26,190 nucleotides of DNA from GCA-002722245 sp964230605 (GCA_964230605.1 CAXRIN010000067.1:1-26190); one strand, 5' to 3'. Shown: positions 7,143 through 15,379, counted from the stretch's first letter. Notes: generated by a model from the letters alone, not told the origin. Program-made: numbers and translations.

Positions 7143-8062
7143 GAAAACTAATATATCTAAGCATAGCTGTGCTAGTCTTGGGTTGTTCCGACCCCGATAT
7201 TGAGGAGTCTTTTTTAGACGGAGAGGTGATTTACGATTTAAGCACGCTTCAACCAGAAAATTATTTAATTTCTAAAAACAAGCCTAACCCTACTCCTACT
7301 GATTTGGCAAAACCTGTAATCATTGCTGCTCATGGATATAGCGCATCAACTTTTGAATGGCAAGAATTTCAAGATTGGGCAGGTAGTGACAGTTCAATTT
7401 TAATTTCGCAAGTTTTATTAGGCGGACATGGTTTGGATTATGAAGCATTTAAAAAAGCCACATGGAAAGACTGGTACAACCCTATAAAAGATGAATATGA
7501 GGCGCTGCTTGAAAAGGGATACACAAACATCAGTTTTGCGGGTTCTTCAACTGGAGGAGCTTTACTTTGTAAACTCATTGAAAGTAAATATTTTGATGCT
7601 AATGCTGTAAACTATTTCTTTTTAATTGACCCTATTGTAATCCCATCAAACAAAACACTTTCTCTCGTTGGAGTTCTTGGCCCAATGCTAGGATATGTTG
7701 AAACTGGAAACACTCCAGAGGAAGATCCATATTGGTACCATTTCCGACCACAAGAAACTTTAAAAGAGTTAAATAACCTAACTACTACTGTAAGAAAAGA
7801 TCTGCAAAAAGGCTTTAACTTACCAGTTGGGAGCAGAATGAAAGTTTACAAGGCAGCTAAAGATCCTTCCGCTGATCCTGTGAGTGCTGTTTTATTAAAA
7901 AAAGGACTTAAAACCTCTAACAACAAAGACATTGAAGTGGAAATGATTGACACTGATATTCATGTTTTTACCAGACTAGATTTAAGATCAGATGTCACTT
8001 CTAAAAACATTCAAGACCAAGCAGATTGTTTTAATGACATGAAGCAAAAAGTTTTAAACTAA
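7130..8062 (+). CDS. Alpha/beta hydrolase lipoprotein
   Basis: Lipoprotein of 310 residues: signal MEILRKLIYLSIAVLVLGC with C19 in the lipobox LVLGC. The alpha/beta hydrolase fold is shown by the oxyanion segment AAHGYS (66-71), the nucleophile elbow GSSTGG (138-143; S140), and likely acid and base residues D249 (in SADP) and H278 (in DTDIHVF). This is the pattern of serine esterases, lipases and lysophospholipases. The substrate is unknown, but lipid anchoring outside the cytoplasm suggests an ester or lipid hydrolase acting in the envelope. The ATG at 7130 lies inside the end of the preceding gene. No terminator is obvious downstream; two ATCGAT copies (8078-8083, 8093-8098) lie after the stop. 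Confidence 0.8.
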   Translation: MEILRKLIYLSIAVLVLGCSDPDIEESFLDGEVIYDLSTLQPENYLISKNKPNPTPTDLAKPVIIAAHGYSASTFEWQEFQDWAGSDSSILISQVLLGGHGLDYEAFKKATWKDWYNPIKDEYEALLEKGYTNISFAGSSTGGALLCKLIESKYFDANAVNYFFLIDPIVIPSNKTLSLVGVLGPMLGYVETGNTPEEDPYWYHFRPQETLKELNNLTTTVRKDLQKGFNLPVGSRMKVYKAAKDPSADPVSAVLLKKGLKTSNNKDIEVEMIDTDIHVFTRLDLRSDVTSKNIQDQADCFNDMKQKVLN

Positions 8063-8132
8063 ACTTCAATTTCGTAAATCGATACATAATTAATCGATAT
8101 CAAAAAAAACAATTAGTATTCTGAGCGCGGAA

Positions 8133-8140
8133 TACCTTTG
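8133..8140 (+). promoter_or_regulatory. Candidate -7 box (TACCTTTG) for the FrnE-like gene
   Basis: TACCTTTG is a perfect TAnnTTTG match ending 9 bases before the ATG at 8150. TTAG at 8113-8116 is a poor candidate for the -33 element. The predicted leader would be only a few bases long. Confidence 0.4.
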
Positions 8141-8149
8141 CTACACCTT

Positions 8150-8932
8150 ATGGCAAAATTTAGTATCCTTTTGGTTGCAATTACATGCTTATTTGGATTG
8201 AACCAAACTAAAACCGACGATCAAATGAAATCTAACAAAGTAAAAATTGAAATCTGGAGTGATATTGCTTGCCCGTTTTGCTATTTAGGAAAACGAAAAT
8301 TGGAAAAAGCAATTAAAAACTTAAAAGCAGAAGATAAAGTTGAAATTGAATGGAAAAGTTTTCAATTAGATCCTTCATTTCCAAAAGACACGTCCTATTC
8401 ATCAATTCAATATTTATCGGAGCGAAAGGGATATCCCATTGCACAAATTGAAGCAATGTGTAATCAATTAGAATATCAAGGTAAAAACTACGGTATCGAT
8501 TATAATTTTGATTCAGCCAAAACCGTGAACACCTATGATATGCATCGACTACTCCAATGGTCGAAAAAAATGAATAAATCAAATGAATTGAAAGAGGCGT
8601 TTATACACGCGTATTTTTCGGAAGGAATTGATTTATCCAAGGATGAAAATATTTTGGCCATAATTGTTAAATCTGGTTTGAATTATGAAGACGCTAAAGC
8701 TGTTTTATCCTCAAATCAATTCTCAGATGAAGTTGCTAATGACATTACTGAAGCAAAAAGATTTGGCATACGAGGAGTTCCATTTTTCTTAATTAATGGG
8801 GATAAAGGAATTTCTGGAGCGCAAGATGATAGTGTTTTTGAAAAAGTTATTTCAGATGCTATCGTTCATTCAAACATTGATACATCAAATCTGAACGGAC
8901 AAGTTTGTACTCCTGATGGATTGTGTGACTAA
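8150..8932 (+). CDS. DsbA-family FrnE-like thiol oxidoreductase, exported
   Basis: 260-residue protein of the DsbA/FrnE branch of the thioredoxin fold. The active site is DIACPFCYLGKRK (C41, C44 in CPFC), followed by the helical insertion typical of FrnE/2-hydroxychromene isomerase-like proteins and the cis-proline loop GIRGVPFFLING. A second Cys pair closes the protein, C253-X5-C259 (CTPDGLCD). Deinococcus FrnE also has an extra C-terminal Cys pair. Most FrnE proteins start just before the first beta strand, here near the Met at 8225. This one carries an additional 25-residue N-terminus (MAKFSILLVAITCLFGLNQ) that looks like a signal peptide, so it probably works in the periplasm in disulfide formation or repair. 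The stop codon overlaps that of the convergent flavin reductase-like gene by 3 bases (8929-8932 region). Confidence 0.8.
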   Translation: MAKFSILLVAITCLFGLNQTKTDDQMKSNKVKIEIWSDIACPFCYLGKRKLEKAIKNLKAEDKVEIEWKSFQLDPSFPKDTSYSSIQYLSERKGYPIAQIEAMCNQLEYQGKNYGIDYNFDSAKTVNTYDMHRLLQWSKKMNKSNELKEAFIHAYFSEGIDLSKDENILAIIVKSGLNYEDAKAVLSSNQFSDEVANDITEAKRFGIRGVPFFLINGDKGISGAQDDSVFEKVISDAIVHSNIDTSNLNGQVCTPDGLCD

Positions 8933-9765
8933 ATTATCTTTATATTAAATAAGTCCCAAGCATCTGCAACATTTCCTTGTACGAGTAATGATTTTAATTT
9001 ATTCCAATTGAAATTTTCAGGAATGCTCTCAGGTAGGTTGTCTGGAAGTTCACTTACACTTGCCAACTTCCCTATTTCATTTCCCGTTAAACACTTGCTA
9101 TTTAAAATATAACGTGGAAGAGCATCAAATCCAACTCCAAACCCTTCAGATCTTTTTTCAATTTCAAAAAGTGAATTCTCATCACCTTTAATATAGAAGT
9201 CCCCACCTAACCTACCAATTGGATTTACTTTATTAGGATCAATCGTATTTAGATTAGAAACAACATCATCATGAAAATGGGCCAAAAGGATTTCGCAGAT
9301 CACCAAATTACCTGCACCTCCTTCTTCCCCAAGTGAAATAACATTTTTCACTTTACATTCAAATTGCGCAAACGCTTCTTTAACCCTTGGTGGAGTAACC
9401 TTTTCTGAAGATACCGGTGTAAAACCACTTTTATTAAATTCATTAACATCAACAGGATACTCGCCTCCTGCTAATGACATTTGTTCTACTTTATCGAATC
9501 CAACTATATTAATCACTACCTCATCATGCAACAAAACATTGTCAAGGGTGTTCTTTGTTGTCTTATCCCGTAACCTTCTTAAGGGACTAAACACCAATAT
9601 TGGCGGTTGGATACTCATAACATTAAAGAAGCTAAAAGGTGCTAAATTCACATTACGATCTTTATCACAAGATGACACCAATGCAATTGGCCTTGGTGAT
9701 ACAGCCCCAGAAAGTAATCTATAAAACTCCCTTGGTGGTACTATATTGGGATCCTTTTTAATCAT
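8929..9765 (-). CDS. Flavin reductase-like FMN-binding split-barrel protein
   Basis: Protein of 278 residues from the ATG at 9765 (a TTG at 9774 would add three residues). The N-terminal ~190 residues match the flavin reductase-like split barrel: LLSGAVSPRPIALVSS, NLAPFSFFNVMSIQPPIL, the RRLRDKTTKNTLDNV phosphate-binding region and a segment ending IGRLGGDFYI. A C-terminal extension of about 80 residues (SLFEIEKRSEG onward) is helical with unknown role. It should bind FMN. Its start overlaps the end of the fumarylacetoacetase gene by 8 bases, so it is the last gene of the aromatic catabolism operon. Its task there is not established: it might reduce a flavin or quinone-like by-product, or replace a missing step. 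I do not assign a symbol. Confidence 0.75.
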   Translation of the reverse strand: MIKKDPNIVPPREFYRLLSGAVSPRPIALVSSCDKDRNVNLAPFSFFNVMSIQPPILVFSPLRRLRDKTTKNTLDNVLLHDEVVINIVGFDKVEQMSLAGGEYPVDVNEFNKSGFTPVSSEKVTPPRVKEAFAQFECKVKNVISLGEEGGAGNLVICEILLAHFHDDVVSNLNTIDPNKVNPIGRLGGDFYIKGDENSLFEIEKRSEGFGVGFDALPRYILNSKCLTGNEIGKLASVSELPDNLPESIPENFNWNKLKSLLVQGNVADAWDLFNIKII

Positions 9766-10969
9766 TATTTGCAATTATTTTCCCTTCAGCTTTTCCAAAA
9801 CCAATTTTGTATCCATTAACTTCTGCAAATGCCTTTAAAAAAACAACATCATTATCTTCAAGATAAATCCTTTCATCACCATTTAATAATTTAAAGCTTT
9901 GCGTCCCTCCGTAAGTTTTCTCCATTAAACACCCCTTTTCTAATTCATCTTTTCCACTAATTGTTCCTGAAGCTAACAAATCACCAATTTTTAGATTACA
10001 TCCACTTACTGTATGATGAGCAATTTGCTGACTTACACTCCAATACAAAGTTTTAAAATTATTCTTCACTACTAAGGTTTCATTAAGGTAAACTTCCAAA
10101 GTAATATCAAAGCTAAAATCATTATCCTTCTTCAAATACCCCAACACATCATTTTGTTTATGAAACGGCACTTTACAATCATCTAAAGCCTCAATCGTAA
10201 CAACCCATGGAGAAATAGTTGATGCGAAATTTTTTCCGGTAAACGGACCAAGAGGTTTATATTCCCAAGATTGTATATCTCTTGCCGACCAATCATTGAA
10301 CAAACAAAATCCAAATATATATTCATCAGCATTATTTATATCAACAGGCTCTCCTAATTGATTTTCTTTACCTATTACAGCTGCAAACTCTAGCTCATAA
10401 TCAAGTTTCCCTGTTGACTTATACACTAACTCTCCATCTTCAATCAATTGTCCTTTAGGTCTTTTCACCTCAGTTCCCGAAACAACGATGCTCGACGCTC
10501 TACCGTGATATGCAATAGGTATTTTTGTCCAATTAGGTAAAAGCGGATTATTAGGATCTCTAAATAACCTGCCAATATTTTCAGCATGAAATTTACTAGA
10601 ATAAAAATCTGTATAATTCCCTATTTTAATGGGTAATTTAAGTTTAACTACCCCTTGATTTACTAAAACATCTTGTGAGTTTTGCCGTAGCAAGCCATTT
10701 TGATCGCATAGTTCTTTTTGAATAATCATTCGAACCTTATTAGTTGTTTGCTTTCCTAAACCGATGAAATCATTCAAACAGTCATTTAGAAAAACATTGG
10801 GAATATCTAAATCTTCAAATAATCCAATCTTGTGGCAAACATTTAAGTCCACTATTTCTGCTCCAATCGCGATTCCTAATTGAACTTTTCCATCATATTC
10901 AAAAACTCCAAAAGGCAAATTCTGAATTGAAAAATCTGAATCAGATGATATTTTAATCCAAGTTTCTAT
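9758..10969 (-). CDS. fahA: Fumarylacetoacetase (non-ATG start)
   Basis: Hydrolyses fumarylacetoacetate to fumarate and acetoacetate, the last step of tyrosine degradation. Family blocks are seen: FYSSKFHAENIGRLFRDP, PIAYHGRASSIVVSGT, KLDYELEFAAVIGKEN with acidic metal ligands, FNDWSARDIQSWEYKPLGPF, GKNFASTISPW and LLASGTISGKDE. The first standard start codon is TTG at 10918, but the frame stays open upstream and encodes SDSDFSIQNLPFGVF, which closely matches the FAH N-terminus (human: EDSDFPIHNLPYGVF). Between the in-frame TAA upstream and this block there is no ATG, GTG or TTG, only ATT (10972-10970) and ATA (10969-10967). ATA fits best: it lies 5 bases after AGAGGA and overlaps the HPPD stop as ATAG. 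The 10969 start gives about 403 residues, near the usual length. Confidence 0.85.
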   Translation of the reverse strand: METWIKISSDSDFSIQNLPFGVFEYDGKVQLGIAIGAEIVDLNVCHKIGLFEDLDIPNVFLNDCLNDFIGLGKQTTNKVRMIIQKELCDQNGLLRQNSQDVLVNQGVVKLKLPIKIGNYTDFYSSKFHAENIGRLFRDPNNPLLPNWTKIPIAYHGRASSIVVSGTEVKRPKGQLIEDGELVYKSTGKLDYELEFAAVIGKENQLGEPVDINNADEYIFGFCLFNDWSARDIQSWEYKPLGPFTGKNFASTISPWVVTIEALDDCKVPFHKQNDVLGYLKKDNDFSFDITLEVYLNETLVVKNNFKTLYWSVSQQIAHHTVSGCNLKIGDLLASGTISGKDELEKGCLMEKTYGGTQSFKLLNGDERIYLEDNDVVFLKAFAEVNGYKIGFGKAEGKIIANND

Positions 10970-12063
10970 AATGTTCCTCTTTTAGCTTGTTCCAACTCAA
11001 TAGCTTCAAATAAAGCTTTAAAATTTCCCTTTCCAAACGATGTAGCTCCTTTACGTTGAATAATTTCATAAAAAACAGTTGGCCTTGGACCTACAGGTTT
11101 TGTGAAAATTTGGAGTAAATAACCTTCATCGTCTCTATCTATCAAAATACCTAAATCTTTTAAGGGCTGCAAATCTTCATCAATCTCTCCAACTCTTTCC
11201 AGCACATGGTCATAATATTCATTTGGCACATATAAAAACTCAACACCTCTAGATTTTAAAGAACTAACCGTTTCAATTATATTATCCGTTGCTAGGGCAA
11301 TATGTTGAACCCCACCTCCTTCATAAAAGTTAATATATTCCTCAATTTGAGATCTTTTTTTCCCTTCCGCTGGTTCATTAATAGGAAATTTAACTCGTCC
11401 ATTTCCATTACTCATCACCTTGCTCATCAAAGCTGTATAATCTGTAGAGATATCTTTATCATCAAAAGAAATTAATTGACTAAATCCCATTACTTCAATG
11501 TAAAACTTTGCCCAAGTGTTCATTTCCCCCCAATCTACATTCCCAACCATGTGATCAACATGCTTCAAACCTACCTCAGCTGGTTTATACAAAGGACTCC
11601 ATTCTTTAAAACCTGGCATAAAACAACCTCCATATTCAGATCTGTCGACAAAATAGTGAACAGTATCGCCATAAGTTTTGATCCCACTCATTTTTAATAC
11701 CCCATTCCCATCTTTCAACTCTAAATAATCAAGCGCTTTATCACCTCCCCTATTAGTCGTTTCTTCTAATGCTTTATTCGCATTATCAACCCCCAAAGCA
11801 ATTACCTTAACTCCATCACCATGTTTATCCACATGTTTCCCTATTTCACTCCCACTTTTAAGAGGTGATGAAAAAACGAGTGTGATTTTGTTTTGCCGAA
11901 CCACATAAGATTCCTTTTCTTTATTTCCTGTAGACAATCCTGAATAAGCGTATGGTTGAAAACCAAATGCAGTTTGGTAGTAATACGCAGCTTGAAGAGC
12001 ATTACTTACATAAAACTCAATATAATCGGTTCCTTTTAAGGGTAAAAAATCTTTATTCCTCAT
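10966..12063 (-). CDS. hppD: 4-hydroxyphenylpyruvate dioxygenase
   Basis: Fe(II) enzyme that converts 4-hydroxyphenylpyruvate and O2 to homogentisate with loss of CO2. At 365 residues it has the two vicinal-oxygen-chelate halves of the family. The iron ligands are in the C-terminal half: H171 in HVDHMVGNV, H254 in GGVQHIAL, and E333 in PTVFYEIIQRKG. The C-terminal block YLLQIFTKPVGPRPT and the end helix with GKGNFKALFEAIELEQ are diagnostic. ATG at 12063 lies 2 bases after the homogentisate dioxygenase stop, so the two are cotranscribed and probably translationally coupled. Confidence 0.95.
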   Translation of the reverse strand: MRNKDFLPLKGTDYIEFYVSNALQAAYYYQTAFGFQPYAYSGLSTGNKEKESYVVRQNKITLVFSSPLKSGSEIGKHVDKHGDGVKVIALGVDNANKALEETTNRGGDKALDYLELKDGNGVLKMSGIKTYGDTVHYFVDRSEYGGCFMPGFKEWSPLYKPAEVGLKHVDHMVGNVDWGEMNTWAKFYIEVMGFSQLISFDDKDISTDYTALMSKVMSNGNGRVKFPINEPAEGKKRSQIEEYINFYEGGGVQHIALATDNIIETVSSLKSRGVEFLYVPNEYYDHVLERVGEIDEDLQPLKDLGILIDRDDEGYLLQIFTKPVGPRPTVFYEIIQRKGATSFGKGNFKALFEAIELEQAKRGTL

Positions 12064-12065
12064 AA

Positions 12066-13220
12066 CTATTTAGTTAACCATGATTTATAATAATCGGGAT
12101 CTTCCATATCCAAAACAGCTTGCGTTATTTTTAACGGTCTAAATGGATCTACCATAACCGCTAACTCTTCTGTCCTTTTTTTCCCAATACTTTTCTCTAC
12201 TGTTCCTGGATGTGGACCATGCGGTATCCCAGCAGGATGTATGGTTATATCCCCAACCTTTATATTGGCTCTACTCATAAAATCTCCCTCAACGTAATAT
12301 AATAACTCATCCGAATCAATATTGCTATGATTATAGGGTGCTGGAATAGCATGCGGATGGTAATCATACAGACGTGGACAAAATGAACAAACGACAAAAT
12401 TGCGTCCTTCAAAAGTTTGATGAACTGGTGGTGGCTGATGAATTCTACCTGTAATTGGTTCAAAGTCATGAATAGAGAATGCATACGGGTAATAATATCC
12501 ATCCCATCCAACAATGTCAAACGGGTGGTTTTTATATACAACCTCATGTAATGTGTAATGTTTGTTAATTAATATTGTAAAGTCACCTTGTTCATCATGA
12601 ACCTTTAAGTTCTCTGGCAAACGGATGTCTCTTTCGCAAAATGGAGAATGTTCTAAAAACTGACCTTTAGAACTCAAATAGCGCTTAGGAAATTTAATAT
12701 TTGAATGCGACTCAATATAAAGGACTCTATTTTCTTTCGTCTCAAATTCAATTTGATAAATAATCCCTTTTGGTATAATAAGATAGTCTCCAGGTTGAAA
12801 TTTTAAATCACCTAAATATGTTTTTAAAACTCCTTTTCCATAATGGATGAATAATAGTTCGTCGCTAGAAGCATTTTTGTAAAAAATATCCTCTAAATCA
12901 TTATTGCAATTTGCGATCCCAATAGTTAAATCGCTGTTAAAAAATAAAGATATTTTGCTCTTAAAAAAACTTTGCTTTGTATTAACTTTTTCACATTTAA
13001 CCCTTCTTGATTGAATATTATGTTCCACTGCCGCTACAGGCTCAATATTCTTTGATTTACCTATCTTTTTAACTTGGGTCGGTGCATGTAAGTGATAAGC
13101 CAAAGAAGAATCACTTGAGAAACCCTCTTTACCTAACAATTCCTCATGATAAAGTGTTCCATCATTTTTTTTAAAAATGGTGTGTCGTTTATGTGGTATT
13201 TCTCCTAGTTTGTGATACAT
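12066..13220 (-). CDS. hmgA: Homogentisate 1,2-dioxygenase
   Basis: Opens the aromatic ring of homogentisate to give maleylacetoacetate, using Fe(II) and O2. The protein has 384 residues, shorter than the human enzyme (about 445) as expected for the bacterial branch. The cupin-type C-terminal half carries the metal site: YNHSNIDSDELLYYVEG (H298 and an acidic residue at about 304-305) and HPAGIPHGPHPGTVE (H334/H337). Other blocks are GWDGYYYPYAFSIHDFEPITGRIHQPPPVHQTFEG, of which only the first part is needed for recognition. ATG at 13220 follows the dehydrogenase stop by 2 bases. The coupling order dehydrogenase, hmgA, hppD, fahA fits the pathway. Confidence 0.93.
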   Translation of the reverse strand: MYHKLGEIPHKRHTIFKKNDGTLYHEELLGKEGFSSDSSLAYHLHAPTQVKKIGKSKNIEPVAAVEHNIQSRRVKCEKVNTKQSFFKSKISLFFNSDLTIGIANCNNDLEDIFYKNASSDELLFIHYGKGVLKTYLGDLKFQPGDYLIIPKGIIYQIEFETKENRVLYIESHSNIKFPKRYLSSKGQFLEHSPFCERDIRLPENLKVHDEQGDFTILINKHYTLHEVVYKNHPFDIVGWDGYYYPYAFSIHDFEPITGRIHQPPPVHQTFEGRNFVVCSFCPRLYDYHPHAIPAPYNHSNIDSDELLYYVEGDFMSRANIKVGDITIHPAGIPHGPHPGTVEKSIGKKRTEELAVMVDPFRPLKITQAVLDMEDPDYYKSWLTK

Positions 13221-13222
13221 GA

Positions 13223-14458
13223 CTAAACTAATTTTTTAATTGCTATTTCTAAGGCTGTTTCACTTAAACTCATTTTGCTTTCCGAAACTCTAAAAACTTC
13301 ACTGAGTGCATTAAATATTGTTTGTGAAACATCATGAAATATAGCTTCTGATGAAATATCAGAATCATTTTGCATTAAATAAGCAAATGTTCTAGCCATT
13401 CCACAATTCGCAATAAAATCAGGAATCACAGAGATTTTCTGGTCTAGTTCTTGATGCAGTTTACCAAACAATATTTCAGGATTATTAAAAGGAACATTAG
13501 CTCCCGATGAAATCAGCTCGCAACCGCTGTTAATTAAATTAATTGCATGATCTTTCGAAACTAGCCTCGATCCCGCGCATGGTAAAAATATATCTACCTT
13601 TTGATTCCAAAACATGCGTTCTCCTTCTTTAAAAGAGATTACGTTATCATGCGTTAATTTTCTATTTACTCGTTGGTTAAATAGTTGCTCAATCTCATAC
13701 TCTGTAAAACCGGTTTCGTTTATTAAAACACCCGATTTATCCATAATCCCTTTAATCTTTACACCTGCTTTTACCAAAAAGAAACCTGCTGCTGCCCCAA
13801 CATTTCCCCATCCTTGAATCAACGCTGATTTCCCTCGCAAGTCGCCTCCCCAAATATTGTAATAATGGACAACAGATTGCGCAACACCATATCCCGTAAT
13901 CATATCCGAAACAGTGTACTTCCTTTCTACATCTGGTGTGTATTTTTGATTCGCTATAATTGACGGTACTCCAATTCTTAGCTGACCAATCTTTTTTATT
14001 TTCTCAGACTTACTTGGAGCATAATGTCCATTAACAATTCCTTCCTGAGGATGCCACAAGCCGTACTTCTCAGTTAAAGGAACAACATCTTCAATCTCAT
14101 CAACATTCATGTCCCCTCCAGTTCCATAATAAAACTTCAATAATGGACTAACAGCTTTGTACCATCTACTCAAAACTTCACTTTTTCGGGGATCAGATGG
14201 ATCAAAATCAATTCCTGATTTAGCGCCACCAATTGCAGGTCCACAAACTGAAAACTTAACCTCCATAGTTTTTGCCAAGCTGGTCACTTCATGACGCGTT
14301 AAACCTTTTCTCATTCTAGTTCCGCCTCCAGCAGCCCCGCCTCTTAAACTGTTAATTACAACCCAGCCCTTTGCATTAGTTTGAACGTCATTCCACTCAA
14401 AAACAATTTCAGGTGTTTTTGACTCGAATCCTTCCAAAAGTTTAAGTGCATCGCTCAT
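13223..14458 (-). CDS. Glu/Leu/Phe/Val-type NAD(P)-dependent amino acid dehydrogenase
   Basis: Oxidative deaminase of the glutamate/leucine/phenylalanine dehydrogenase superfamily, 411 residues. Seen: the Gly-rich RGGAAGGGTRM (39-49), substrate Lys in TMEVKFSVCGPAIGGAKSG (K68, with catalytic K80), catalytic Asp in GTGGDMNVDE (D116), and the nucleotide-binding GWGNVG (216-221) ending in an acidic D240. Later SGANVPFNNPEI and PDFIANCGMA are family blocks. Being the first gene of the tyrosine degradation operon, it may deaminate tyrosine or phenylalanine to the keto acid, doing the job usually done by an aminotransferase. This is inferred from position: the motifs do not separate Phe, Leu and Glu specificity for me. 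ATG at 14458; a 131-base gap separates it from the divergent phenylalanine hydroxylase gene. Confidence 0.85.
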   Translation of the reverse strand: MSDALKLLEGFESKTPEIVFEWNDVQTNAKGWVVINSLRGGAAGGGTRMRKGLTRHEVTSLAKTMEVKFSVCGPAIGGAKSGIDFDPSDPRKSEVLSRWYKAVSPLLKFYYGTGGDMNVDEIEDVVPLTEKYGLWHPQEGIVNGHYAPSKSEKIKKIGQLRIGVPSIIANQKYTPDVERKYTVSDMITGYGVAQSVVHYYNIWGGDLRGKSALIQGWGNVGAAAGFFLVKAGVKIKGIMDKSGVLINETGFTEYEIEQLFNQRVNRKLTHDNVISFKEGERMFWNQKVDIFLPCAGSRLVSKDHAINLINSGCELISSGANVPFNNPEILFGKLHQELDQKISVIPDFIANCGMARTFAYLMQNDSDISSEAIFHDVSQTIFNALSEVFRVSESKMSLSETALEIAIKKLV

Positions 14459-14589
14459 GCTTACTGCTACGGAAATATTGGAGAACAGGTTTTCAGGGTA
14501 AAACTTTTTGAAAAAACTTAACGTTTATTAATACAGACGATTATTTAATCGCCTTGCGGATTAGATTCAAACTGAGTAAAATTTTGGTT

Positions 14590-15309
14590 ATGAAACAGGA
14601 CATGCTGAAATACACCAAACAAGACTTAGAAATATGGAACTACTTGTTTGAGAATCAATATTCGAATCTTACTGATAAAGTCTGTTTTGAATATTTAGAA
14701 TGCATCAGTGAATTATCTGACGTATTGAACCCTCATGAAATCCCTAATTTCAATAAGCTCAATCAAAAATTATATTTAAAAACCGGATGGATGATCGAAG
14801 TTGTTCCAGGCTTAATTGAAGTTGACGACTTTTTTGAATACTTAAAAAATAAAAAATTCTGTTCCTCTACTTGGTTACGAAAAAAAGATCAATTGCATTA
14901 CATAGAAGAACCTGACATGTTCCATGATATTTTTGGTCATATTCCGTTATTCATGAATCAAGATTATGCTGATTTCGCGCAGAAAATTGGGGATCTAGCT
15001 TTTAATTGGAAGCACGATCAAAATAAAATGATTCAACTCCAAAGATTATATTGGTTCACCATTGAGTTTGGTGTAATCCGTCGAGACAATAACATTAAAT
15101 CATACGGAGCAGGAATAATCAGCTCTATTGCAGAAGCAAAAATTGTGTCGGAAAATAAAAGAGAATTTCTTCCTTACGACATTGATACAATTTTAAATAG
15201 AGAATTTAATATCGACACGATTCAACCAATTTACTTTGTTATCGACTCCTTTGAACAGCTCTTTGAATCATTAAAGGAGGTGGATTTTATTTTTAGAAAC
15301 GCAGCCTAA
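14590..15309 (+). CDS. phhA: Phenylalanine 4-hydroxylase (aromatic amino acid hydroxylase)
   Basis: Non-heme iron, tetrahydropterin-dependent enzyme that converts phenylalanine to tyrosine. The single catalytic domain of 239 residues lacks the N-terminal regulatory ACT domain of animal enzymes, as is normal in bacteria. The iron ligands are clear: H112 and H117 in EPDMFHDIFGHIPLF and E159 in YWFTIEFGV. The SYGAGIISSIAEA block (171-183) and the substrate-pocket segments follow in the expected order. ATG at 14590 is preferred to the TTG at 14554, which would add a basic 12-residue leader. The gene is divergent from the operon that degrades its product; no pterin carbinolamine dehydratase gene is nearby. 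Confidence 0.93.
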   Translation: MKQDMLKYTKQDLEIWNYLFENQYSNLTDKVCFEYLECISELSDVLNPHEIPNFNKLNQKLYLKTGWMIEVVPGLIEVDDFFEYLKNKKFCSSTWLRKKDQLHYIEEPDMFHDIFGHIPLFMNQDYADFAQKIGDLAFNWKHDQNKMIQLQRLYWFTIEFGVIRRDNNIKSYGAGIISSIAEAKIVSENKREFLPYDIDTILNREFNIDTIQPIYFVIDSFEQLFESLKEVDFIFRNAA

Positions 15310-15364
15310 TTTAAAATATTCACTGCAATCATCTCGTTAAACTTCTGAACCTTAAGGACATATT

Positions 15365-15379
15365 CTTCGTAAAACGAAG
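15365..15379. repeat. Short hairpin, CTTCGT-AAA-ACGAAG
   Basis: Perfect 6-base inverted repeat with a 3-base loop, 55 bases after the phhA stop and 75 bases before the prkA-type start. It could be a weak terminator or an operator of the following operon. No U-run follows directly. Confidence 0.35.

Noticed and set aside
8078..8098. Two ATCGAT copies after the hydrolase gene as a terminator
   Set aside because: The arms are only 6 bases with no U-run; they could be chance palindromes in AT-rich DNA.
8929..8932. Overlap of convergent stop codons as a special regulatory junction
   Set aside because: Short tail-to-tail overlaps are common in compact genomes and nothing else marks this one.
12275..12547. 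90-codon minus-strand open frame inside the homogentisate dioxygenase gene
   Set aside because: It is a shifted-frame shadow of a strongly supported gene; its translation has no family features.
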